DNA of 64,000 bases, taken from positions 403,799,389-403,863,388 of the forward strand of contig NC_081408.1 of assembly GCF_030272615.1 (NCBI RefSeq), in the 5' to 3' direction. Origin of the DNA: Cryptomeria japonica. Taxonomy: Eukaryota; Streptophyta; Pinopsida; Cupressales; Cupressaceae. The stretch's first letter is position 1, and each line of letters starts with the position of its first letter. The notes under the pieces are model-generated. The model searched no databases, was not told the origin of the DNA, and saw only the letters and a program-made list of their open reading frames with translations. Shown here in pieces: positions 46,931 through 57,180 of this stretch. The position numbers were made by a program, and so were the translations under genes.

Positions 46931-48765
46931 GTCACTATGCAAGTGCAATATTTTTGGAATTTTTTGAGGGCAATGTATGATATGCAACTAAATGCAAACT
47001 AAATAAATGAGAATGCAATCTATGTTTTTGGTTGTTTTTCAAGATTTTGACAAACTTTTTGGAATGCAAACCTAAAGAATCAACCTTGGGAAGTTGAAAT
47101 GAAGCCAAGACCTCAAAGGACAAAAGGACCAAGTGACAAAAGGACAAAATGACAATGTCTCCCCTAATATGCTTGGATACTAAGCTAGGTTTGACCAAAT
47201 GATATTGATGACAAAAAGACAAAATTTTGATAAGGTCTAGACTTCTTAACAATGACTTAGGGTTGTATCAAAGATTTGGATTACTCAAGTATGACAAAAC
47301 CTAGTTTTGAGACTATATGCAAAAGGGACAATTACCATGCAAGTGACCCTAATATGATATGGTAATGACCTAAGATTAATGAAGAGACCTAGGGTACGCA
47401 ATGTATGACAATGGTATGACTTTAATGCAAGAGGACATATGCAAATGGATGACCCTTATTGATATGCAAAGGAGTATGACTTAGGTGAAACCTAACCTTG
47501 GTACTTGACAATGAATTTTGCAAAATGCAACCTAGGATGAACCTAAATGTAAGTGACATGAATGTCGAGACAAGATTTTGAACAATGTTTGCTAACCATG
47601 TTTGAAGATGAGTTTTGAATCTTGTTGAACTTTTGTTGGATGAATGTCTCTTGTGTTTAATCTTATGTTGGATCAATTTGTTTTGTTCTTGAAATGAGAT
47701 ACAATTCAACTTTTGACAAGCAAAGGATACAAAATATTGCAACTTAGATTCAAGACAATCATGCTCATTTCCACATTTCTTATGGTAGGCAAGGACATTA
47801 GGTACTTGAGAGGTAGACTCATTATGGATTCAAGGAGAATACATAGATGCTTGACCCCACGGGCTCCCCTCCACGGCACTCACTTCTCAGGGTAGCCAAG
47901 CATCAGTCCCCATGGAAATCTCCCCATGGCAAACTTAGTATCTCTTCCAAGTATCCAAACTTGTCCTTCTCAAGCAACTAGAAGGGTTTTTGGCCTCTAA
48001 AACAAGGTGTTTAGTCAGGATTTCTGTTAAGCGTTACTCTTTGATGTCATGCAAGCATGATTGAGACATTAAGCCCATTAGGATACCAAACAAATGTAGT
48101 CACGCAAGCACGATTTAGACCAAGAGGCCCTACTTAGATGTTGATATGAGAAAGAGTTCAAGGGTCATCACTTCCCAAGTAACTGCAATTCCCACGTAAC
48201 ACTTCCTTCAAAGCTTTCGCTCATCGGGTATTTTTTTATAGTGAGTTAGAATGCCAAGGAATTCTAGCCGTACTCACTTTGGGTCATTCCCTTCTCATGA
48301 TTATCACTTGCTTGCAAAAGCAAATGGTCGGGAAGGCAGACCCTCTAAAGGAGACACACAATCAAAGACACAAGCATGGTATCGAAGATCTAGATTTCTG
48401 GTCACCCTAAGAAGGATGAGAGCATACTCTCCTACTCCAATGTCACACTCAACAATCAAAGCAAAAACATGTTCATTCCAACCTATTTAGAAATCACTAG
48501 GTGCCTAAAACATTAATGACAAACACCAAGTTTAGTTGTTTCTCCAAGGCAACCTCCAAAACCCAAGTTAGAAGTTTGAGGTGCTTATTCTTTGACTATC
48601 GATTCTGCATAACACATGTTAGTAGTTTGATTTTTTGTCTTTTCCATGTGTAGGCCAAGATTCTGCATAGATAATTAGTACCAAAAACCAAAAAATAGAA
48701 AATAGAATGCAAAAACAAGACAATTTTCAAGTAAAACACTGCATTTTTACCTCTGTTCTGGACTT
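46931..48765 (-). other. Element E 5' leader
   Basis: Between the ORF and the primer-site end I see no further gene; frames at 46935-47252 and 47422-47742 on the minus strand are short and lack features. TAG at 46990-46988 closes the ORF frame upstream. A long untranslated leader is common in Tat elements. Confidence 0.5.
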
Positions 48766-48882
48766 TACACAGGCGCAGAACTCAGGACACAGGCGTAGAA
48801 TGCATGACACAGGTGCAGAATGTCTTCAACACAGGCGCAAGTTTCTTGACACAGGCGCAGGTTGTCTCACACAGGCGCAGAA
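48766..48882 (-). repeat. 20-bp tandem array ACACAGGCGCAG, six copies
   Basis: Units begin ACACAGGCGCAG followed by eight to ten variable bases. It is close to the primer-site end of element E and matches the inverted arrays at 41208-41368. Confidence 0.9.
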
Positions 48883-48980
48883 GTCCCCAGAAAGCCCTGC
48901 ACTACCCTATTTTTGGTTTTTTTTGCCTGCAAATCAACTCAAAAGCACTCAAAAACACAGTTAAGGGGTTAGATGGTTAG

Positions 48981-49000
48981 TGTTCACATCGGGTTCACCA
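48981..49000 (-). promoter_or_regulatory. Candidate primer binding site of element E
   Basis: On the minus strand TGGTGAACCCGATGTGAACA starts five bases inside the 5' LTR. Position fits a primer site; I could not assign the tRNA with confidence. Confidence 0.55.
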
Positions 49001-49005
49001 TTTAA

Positions 49006-50528
49006 TGTACATTAGGAATTTGGAAATCATCACAAGCATTATAAATATTAATCTAGCCCAATCACGAAAGCTTAAAAGTAATGATCTATCCTAAACACAC
49101 TCAATAGAGACATGAAAATTGAAACATTCAAAAAGATTATGCAAACCAAATGTAGATCTAAATGCTTCCTTCATGCGGCTCCATTGTTCTTCTTTCTTCT
49201 CCAAATAGTTTTGTTGTGGATCTCACCTTCAAGTGCATAAACCTAATGTGAAAGCAAGATTGACATTGGCACAAGAATAATCGAAGCGTGATTTGACAAA
49301 GTGATTAGAAATTCAATAGTCTGATTAGGGATCAAGAATCAAGGGGATTGATTGAAGAAATTCATCCAATTTATAGATAAATTAGAGAAAAGACAAGATT
49401 AGCATGATTCAGTTCAAATGGAAATTGCAAATCAATTATGTCAATTATGACAAATTTATGACAAATTATGCACCTTCTATGCAAAATTTGTTGATTGATG
49501 ATTTATGACAATTTATGACAAATTTCTATGTCAAAAATTGATTGATTGTCAATTATGACAAATTTCTATGTCATTTCCATGAATTTAGGAGAGAAATAGG
49601 AGGAAACTGAAATTAGGAATTAGAAAATTAGGAAATTAGAGAATTAAGAATTTAGAAATTAGGTAAATTAATTAATAATTTATCATTTATTAATTAATTC
49701 ACAAAGAGGAATAATTAGCCAATTAAATGAACATTTAATTGTAATGAGAAGACTTAGGATAAATAAATAATTTATTAATCCTAAAGGAAGAAATGACACA
49801 CAAGGTTAAATGATTAAATCATGAAACCCTAGAAGACGAATTAGCAATGCGGGAATGACAATTAGGTCTTGATTGAAGATAATTGATATCGATCATGATT
49901 TTGAATTGACAAAGGACCAATGTGATAAATGATTTGATTGATAAAATGCACCAATTGACGAGGAACAATGACAAATTGATCCAAATTGACACAATTGAGA
50001 AGGACGACGATCGATGACAAATCGATCGTGAAATGACAAGATTGACAAAAAGACAAGGATTGATGACAAAATAGATTGCAAAATGACAATATTGAAAATG
50101 ACCACGATCGATGACAAATCGATCGCAAAATGACAAGATCGAACATGACAATGACCGATGACAAATCGATCGCAAAATGACAAGATTGACAAGAGGACAA
50201 CGATCGATGACAAATTGATCGCAAGATTGACAGGAGGACAAAACCCTAATTAGGATTAACGATGTCCAAAATGATGACAAATGAGCACGCACATTGATGC
50301 GATAGGATAAAATTGTTCAAAATCATGATTGGATAGTGTTGTCGACAAGACCAAATTTGAGAGCGAGACAACTGAAGAATGTAGAAGAATGACTCGATGC
50401 TCGCAAATGATAAAGACCAAGTGCGTGACATAGGAGAAATGTTAATGCGACGCAAAAACCTAAAATGAGGCAATGCGCAAATGTTAAAGTATGACTCCGC
50501 AAGCGTTGACCATTTTTAGGTGTCTACA
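49006..50528 (-). repeat. Element E 5' LTR
   Basis: Matches 39157-40678 with roughly 25-30 differences seen by eye, including the minisatellite near 49985-50235. It ends CCTAATGTACA on the minus strand. Confidence 0.9.
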
Positions 50529-50533
50529 ATAAT

Positions 50534-50815
50534 AATAATCAATATTTACAATTTTTACCTCAGAAGTGCTCAATCTTGATTAGTAAGCTCCCTCTCAATC
50601 ACAAGGTATCTTGAGTTTCTTCTAGAGAACATATTTTTTTGAACAAACGTTTGAATTTCTGACTTCAGCAAGGGACGCTTGTAGTTTAAGTTTGAGAGGA
50701 CAAGTTCTTGCAATGTGGCCATATTCGAGACTTTCAAGGAGATATCAATCTGATCTTAATCGGATCTTCCTTCAGGCGGTTAGGCTTTATAGAAGGAAAC
50801 CTGGCTCTGATACCA
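50534..50815 (-). other. TRIM internal region, 5' part, with primer site
   Basis: On the minus strand this starts with the primer site TGGTATCAGAGCC (50815-50803) next to the 5' LTR. The remainder is non-coding. Its continuation is 38498-39156. Confidence 0.8.
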
Positions 50816-51138
50816 TGTTAATTTTGTGGATCAGAATTAAAATTTATCTTCTTCTATGTATTATCTATCACTAAATTGTTGTATAAATCTGATTGTCTTC
50901 TTTTACGTTGTAGGAGAGAAGGAGCATTTTTATTTCAATGTCCATTCTCACACATTTCATTTGTATATGTAGTGGGATGGGTATGGTCAAAGGATGCCTT
51001 GACCGGCCATGTCTTTTGGACATGGCCGATCAAGACATCACTTGATCGTGCCCCCTCACGATAATAAATGTTTGAATGAGAGACTTCATTTATCTTTCAT
51101 TCAATCAATTATCTTACCAAGGCTATCATGCATTAACA
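50816..51138 (-). repeat. TRIM 5' LTR
   Basis: 323 bp, same length as its partner, with the hairpin CTTGACCGGCCATGTC / GACATGGCCGATCAAG at 50998-51034. Confidence 0.9.
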
Positions 51139-51143
51139 TGATG

Positions 51144-51828
51144 TATGTAGCTTTTTGTTTATGCTTCAGCCCAAGGGGTCAATTAAATCGCTTAAATGGA
51201 GTTGCAGAATGATAGGGCTTATGCAAGGATTTTAGATAAGTATTTTTGGGTTAGGGTTACAAATGGGATATATTGTAAGGCAGTATCATCTTAGATTTTA
51301 TGTTATCAGATCAAATTCTATCACATTTTCAGGTTTATGTTTTATATCTTTCGGGTGCCCAATGGAGTAAGGCACTAATCAATGCTTGTAACCGATTTTT
51401 TTTATCAACCTTGTTTTGCTTTCAACTGATGAGTCTCTACAAATATCTTAAATATCAAAATATCAATTGTTAAGTTTTATGTTTCTTCTAAAAATTTGTC
51501 CCATCCTTCTCATACTCCATCTTAAGGTTGACGATCATTGAAGGACTTTCCATCATTGAGCATTCTCCCTTTCTTTGAGTCTTTTTATGAGATAATCTGC
51601 TTTGTTTTTAGTAGATTCCTGGGTATCGTTGCAGAGAGCAGGAAGTTCACTGACTCCTGGGTCATGTAGAGCTCGAAGTGTAGAAGGATTTTATGTCCTT
51701 TTTAAAGTTGGTCCAAGCCTGACGAATATTGGTAGTTGGAGGTGGCTCTCCATAGGTATTTGGAGGAATTAGCTTGGTCTTTGCCAAGTGGTAGTGTAAA
51801 CTCGTCCATTTTCGAGAACCAACAAAAA
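51144..51828 (+). repeat. Element G 5' LTR, part 3
   Basis: Non-coding sequence from the TRIM target site to the primer site; taken as the 3' end of the long LTR because it abuts TGGCGACTCTGC. Its last bases read ACCAACAAAAA. There is no second copy in the window to confirm the end. Confidence 0.45.
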
Positions 51829-51948
51829 TGGCGACTCTGCTAGGGAAATAGAAAGTTGTAAATAATCTCTGGTAAGAGGATTTGCTAAATATATAGTCAA
51901 GATTATCCCATCTGAGTCACCAACAAAAATGGCGACTCTGCTTGGGGA
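51829..51948 (+). promoter_or_regulatory. Two tRNA-Arg-type primer binding sites, 101 bp apart
   Basis: ACCAACAAAAATGGCGACTC occurs twice, with TGGCGACTCTGCTAGGGAA at 51829-51847 and TGGCGACTCTGCTTGGGGA at 51930-51948. This is the primer form used by Ogre/Tat elements. The second copy looks closer to the standard, so which was functional is unclear. Confidence 0.7.
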
Positions 51949-52745
51949 CTGTTGCATAAAGTTGTCTGGGTCTTTTGTGATTTGATGGTTGAGCATTGCT
52001 CCCGTGTTGCGAGACTAAAAATTTTGCCCACAGAGTGAAGAGTTTCTTAACCTGTTCCTTATCAGTTTGAGTCAATTCTCATAAATGTTGCTGGAAAATC
52101 TGTTGTAGTTCATCTTTTATAAAAGAGTTTGGTCCAGATCTATACATTTTTCAATATTATTTGTAAATACCTCACAAGTTTTGAGGGGCAACTCTGAGAC
52201 TCTGAGATCTATGCACGAGTGTGCGTTTGCTTGAAGAAGAACCAAGAAATTTATAGAAAAGATAAATTAGATTTAAGCTCTTATGATGAAGTACCCTAAC
52301 AAGTTGAGGATGGAATCTATATAATGCCATTTGATGATAAGGAAGTGTTGTAGTGTTGTGTTCAAACAAATCTAACCTGCGAAGGAATTCCAGTCGTTTG
52401 ATTATTTATCCTCTACAAGGAGGTGGTGACTCTATCAAAAGATTAGTGTTAAATATTAGAGGGATTGCAAGTGATTTTGCAAGTTCCGGGTTAAAGAAGG
52501 TAGCAATAGCTTCAGCATTTCCAGGTATTTAAATTTTCATTAGTCAAGTGTATTTTCATGAAAATTGTGTGTGAAAAAATGTTCCCTAAAGAGTGAAAGA
52601 AGCACTAAGGAAGGGAATGGTAGTGATTATTTTACATACTCCTGTGATTCAGTTTCCATTTTCTGTATGAGCTTAGATGGAGTATGTTTTGAGCCTTTGC
52701 AATGTGATAGTTTAAGATTTATGGAAAAGGGAAAGAAATAGGGGA
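51949..52745 (+). other. Element G leader
   Basis: Untranslated sequence between the primer sites and gag; only short frames, no feature recognised. Confidence 0.45.
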
Positions 52746-54590
52746 ATGAATGAAAATATGTATCATGTGCATGTGCTTCCCTATAAAATGTCAATTATAA
52801 ATGTGCAACCTCTGCCGAATTACCATAAAGCTTTCTTTATGAAAATATATAAGCCATTGAACTTTAACAGTATACAAGGTTTCCCAAATCCTCTTCTTGT
52901 AAGAGTTAGGGAACAATTACCAGGATTCAATGGGAAAAGGTCAGAATCAGCATGCCAACATTTGCAGGAGTTTTTTGAGTTAATGGAGGATTTTGAGATA
53001 AATCAGGAAGATGTTTTCATGAAGTTGTTTGTTCAGTCTTTGAAGGAAAATGCCAGAGACTGGTTTTCTTACATGTCAGTATGTTCTATCTCATCATGGG
53101 ATGAGTTGAAGGTAGCATTCATGGAACAGTTTGCTGAAAGAATTAATCCAAGCTTAGTTATGAAAACATTCATGGGTATCCAAAAAGAAGAAGAGTTAGT
53201 ACCTGCTTTTAATCTCAGGTTTTCTAGGGCATTGGATGACATTCCTAGCAGTTATAGACCAAATGATGCAATGTGCTTAGTTGTTTATTTGGATGCATTT
53301 GACAAGGAAGAGAGTTATTTACTCAGAGATAAGAATCCTAAAACCTTGCATCAGGCTTATAAGATAGAAATGAATATTGAGAACAACTTGAGATATGGAA
53401 TCCCTAAGGATTATCTATCTACAAGGGTATGTTATCCTAAGATATTAGATGTTAAAGAAAGGCATGAATCAAAAGATAAAAATTTGTATCAAGGTCTTTA
53501 CATCTCTATTGATCACATTAGCCCTGTTATTGATTATGATTTGCATAAAAATATGAGTGAAGAGAACTTGTCCCAGATAGTGGTTATTCCTTATATTGAT
53601 GAAGAAGAGGTTAATGAGAAATTATCAGACATATTGGATGTAGAAATAGATATGGTGTTGATTACTTTACTAAATAACATTAGCAGTGGTTATTCTAGGA
53701 ATGAGATTCAACAAGAGGTTCATCTGCAATCTTATGTTTCAGATAGATCTAACAGTGAGTATAAATAATTGGAAAGTGTTATGTCTGATATTGATGCAAG
53801 TATGCAGGATTTTGATGATATGAATTCAGTCCCTAAAGAAGTAGTTGTATATGATAATGATAATTCAGATGATAAGATCCCACCAATTTTAGTTAATAAT
53901 ATTATTGGGATAGAAAGATGCATGATGTGTACAAATGAGGAAGTTGTCTCAATACAAGCCATTTCTAGCATTACAGACCGAACTGTTCTAAACTGATATC
54001 ATCTCCAAAATGTCCCAGAGTTGACCTCTATATTTAAGAGGAATCTAGTTCAAAAGAATCAGAATGAGAATGGAATCTTTGTTGGGGCTTATGAACGTCT
54101 TAACATGGAACATTCATACTGTGGAGATCATATTGTTGGGTGTTGTTCCAATTCAGATTCTAATTCCTTGATTCCTAATGAACCTGAAGATAAGATAAAC
54201 AATGATTTTAGTGAAAATGTCAATGCATTATTTGATGAAGATGCAGATGAAGATCAGTTGGTGCTTTGTTATAATGTTTTTGAGAAGGGTTTTCATATTG
54301 TTCTTAACCCTTTGTATGAAGAAAAAATTCAAAATTCGGACACTATTGTATCAACTTCTAAAATGGAATATTATAAAGATAAAGGTGTAATACCTGAATT
54401 AATGATAAGTAATAATGATCAGTTTTCTCCTGTTGCTGATATTGTCGACATTAAATTAGATACAGAGAAAGAGGGTGAAATACATGTCCGGTTTAATGAA
54501 TTGAAGTTACATGAAGGGGTCATTTTTTATCATTTTCCTCCTCTTGATAACAGTTTGCTTGTTATGATCAGTAAGAAGGTGGATTTTTAA
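52746..54590 (+). pseudogene. gag: Element G gag: 615-codon frame with two in-frame stops
   Basis: A single frame runs 52746-54590, broken only by TAA (53766-53768) and TGA (53994-53996). Residues about 45-200 form the retrotransposon Gag domain: LPGFNGKRSESACQHLQEFF, LKENARDWFSYMSV, SSWDELKVAFMEQFAERI. The C-terminal 400 codons are acidic (Asp/Glu/Asn-rich) with no zinc knuckle and no protease motif. Downstream the frame ends at TAA and 38 bases later copia element F starts. The length and acid tail without pol resemble Gag-only elements. Start: first ATG after stops. Confidence 0.75.
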
Positions 54591-54628
54591 GAGAGTCCCT
54601 ATTTCAGTAGGCAAGCCGATATTGCAAG

Positions 54629-56099
54629 TGTTGGCATATGTGCAGAGTTTGATGACATGTTGGGATTGTATGTTGTCATTGATGTCAATATGTTGAAGTA
54701 TGAACCGCTATACTGAAGTAAGCAAACTAGCAAGTGAACCAATATGATAGTATGAACCGGTATATGCAAAAAGTGAACCGGTATGTTGGAGTGTGAACCG
54801 ATATATGGAAATTTTGTATCAGGGTTTTATTTGATATGACTACCGGTTGGTAGTCTCAGCTTCAAGGTTTCTAGTTGATGCATTCTAAGTCTGTATGATT
54901 CAACCAATGACATCCTATGATGAGTTAGCATTGAAATGAAGATTAGATCGCGTTGCCATGTTAGCCTTGTGTGCATGAAGGATCTTCTTGAGAATCTTGC
55001 ATGAAGAAGATTTATTCTATCCACCTCAGGAATGAGCAAAATCTTAGTAAACAGTGGAGAGCACATGATAGGTTATCAGCTTCCAGAAGTGGTGAAGAAC
55101 GGATGATGGAGAACATCTTGAGATTTGTTCAAGATTATTTTACCCTATGTAATGTGTTTAAATGGAAAGGATTGGACTGACTGTATTGTAAACCTAGATT
55201 CTTAGGGTTTTAGGTTTTGGCCACCAACCTAATTGTTGTCTATAAGGTCTATGATGATTTTTATTTGAATTTGTTGGCAAATGATTGTATGTGAGGTGAT
55301 TCTTTCCAGACCAGAGAAGTGAGTAGATACCTGCAGAGTGTAATTGCGGATGTAAAGGAACTGAAGTGGATCTACCTTGGCATTAAGTGTTACTATCAGA
55401 TCAGTGTATTACCTATTGACTTCTAACCATTTCAGCAGATGCAAAATCCCTTTATCGGGTAGTTTTAACGGGATTTTTGTAAATCCTTTAACAGGGTGAC
55501 TCAAAATCATTGAGTTCTTAAAATCCTCTCACAAGGTAACCTTTAACAGGTTTTTAAACTCTAACCAAGTATTTAGCCATCCCTTAACCAGGTGATCCCT
55601 AGCAAGATCAGTTCCTAGCAGAACCTGTTGTAAAGTCTTTAACCGGACTAGGCTCCTAACAGAGCAAACTTCAGAAGAGTTCAAGAACAACTTGTGTGTA
55701 TTCATCCCCACTGTGGTTTTTCCCAGTTGGGTTTCCACGTGAAAAATCAGTGTGTCATGTGTGATTCTTTTTCATGTGATGTTTTAGTGTTTTCTATTAA
55801 GCGGTAATGCAACCTGATCCAATGGTTATTGTCTTTCTGGTGTATTACTTGCTTAAGAATATGGGCAAAGTTTAGATGAGATATTAGGTTTTGAGAAGAT
55901 CTAGATGTTACCGGTTTATGTCTGTTATAGTCATACTATATTTTACTGGTAGTGCCTTGATTTAGATTGATGATATTGTTTACCAGTTAGTGCAGTCTTT
56001 GTAGTTCAAGTTGTTGAAGAATTTTTTGTCCATATTGATTCACCCCCCCCCCCACCTCACAATATCTATTGAGTATTTACTGTTCATCATTATTCATCA
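54629..56099 (+). repeat. Element F 5' LTR
   Basis: Starts TGTTGGCATATGTGCAGAG, ends TTATTCATCA, 1471 bp. Has the signature GTGGTTTTTCCCAGTTGGGT and TTTCCACGTGAAA (55712-55745), GAACCGGTAT words near 54700-54800, and a poly-C run at 56043-56053 close to the end. Confidence 0.9.
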
Positions 56100-56101
56100 A
56101 T

Positions 56102-56113
56102 TGGTATCAGAGC
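56102..56113 (+). promoter_or_regulatory. Element F primer binding site
   Basis: TGGTATCAGAGC, two bases after the LTR, complementary to initiator methionine tRNA. Confidence 0.9.
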
Positions 56114-56161
56114 ATCCTCTATGTTATAAGCTTAACCGCTTGAGGAAAAGATCCTATTCTA

Positions 56162-57180
56162 ATGATGAAGAGGGAAGGTCCTAAGTTCAACAGAGATAAC
56201 TTTAAGATATGGAAGGATAGAATGAAGATCTACATTAAAAAGAATGGGTGCTCAACACTGGAACTTTCTTGAGAATACTTATTTTATCCCTATCGATACT
56301 CTCACCGATGATCAAAGAAGAGAAATTCAGGAGAATGGGCAAGTCATGGAAGCTCTTATCAGTAGTCTATCTGATATTGAGTTTATAGATGTTCAAGACA
56401 AAGACAATCCCAAAGATGTATGGGATACTCTAGAGTCTATCTATGGCAATGATGAGAATGTGAAGCAAGCTAAGGAAGAGAGCCTTAGGGAAAAATTTGA
56501 AGACATGTGGATGGTTGAAGGAGAGACCATTCAACAATATGGGATAAGAATTAAAACTGTTGTTGGAGACATCAAGAGTGTAGGAGGTACAATGGATGAT
56601 TCCACCATTGTTAGCAAAGTTTTGAGAACCTTATTACCAGTCTATGCAATAAGGGTTGCTGCTATTCATGAGTTGAGATCTATTGACAAGACAAAGGTAT
56701 CCCTTGACTCCATTATTGCTAAGTTGACTGCATATGAGCTAAACAGTTATGATGGCAGTGTTCAGAAGACTGAATCAGCCTTTAGAACATGTGTTGCACT
56801 ATCTAGAAAGGGAAAAGAGGTTGGCACCAGCTGTGAACCTAGACAAAGCAGGGATATGGATGATGAGGAGATCCTGATAGAGTTTGAAGCTCTTCTTTCC
56901 AAGAGACTTCCTAAGGGAACTGGAAACTACAGAGGTAAGCTCCCTTTGAAATATTTTTCTTGTAATAGGATAGGACACATTATTGTCACCTGTCCCAATA
57001 GTGATAATAAGGACAAACCAGAGAAGTTTAAAAAGTTCAAAGGAGGAAATAGGAGAAATTGTCTTGTTGCAGTCGATGAAGGTGTTACTGATGATGAATT
57101 AGAAGATGAAGAAAGCGAAGACATAGTGTTTGTAGCCATTAAGGAAGATGTGTCAGATAAGAAGGCTCTTGTCTCTCACT
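56162..57180 (+). pseudogene. gag: Element F gag
   Basis: Copia Gag of the UBN2 type. The start ATG (56162 or 56165) gives KREGPKFNRDNFKIWKDRMK, and a frameshift near 56245 moves into the main frame (GAQHWNFLENTY and WDTLESIYGNDENVKQAK). A zinc knuckle near 56958-57000 reads YFSCNRIGHIIVTC, so the first Cys has become Tyr. An acidic linker (57070-57180) leads to the protease. Confidence 0.85.

Larger units (their letters stand above)
39157..50528 (-). mobile_element. Element E: 11.4-kb non-autonomous Tat-related LTR element
   Basis: Two LTRs of 1522-1523 bp (about 98 percent alike by eye) and an exact target-site duplication ATAAT (39152-39156 and 50529-50533) define a recent insertion inside the TRIM. 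The internal 8.3 kb carries one long frame (46930 to 44081) and no protease, RT, RNase H or integrase. LTR start, polypurine tract and the GAAAACCTGGCAAACAGGC motif match element A, so Tat-type enzymes are the likely source of mobility. Confidence 0.9.
38175..51138 (-). mobile_element. TRIM-like copia element (about 1.6 kb) split by element E
   Basis: Two 323-bp LTRs (38175-38497 and 50816-51138) with ends TGTTAA ... TTAACA flank a short internal region (38498-39156 and 50534-50815). On the minus strand the primer site TGGTATCAGAGCC (50815-50803) follows the right LTR and a purine tract TAAGAGGGAG (38507-38498) precedes the left LTR, so orientation is certain. It has no coding capacity. Target copies TGATT (38170-38174) and TGATG (51139-51143) differ by one base. 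Confidence 0.85.
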
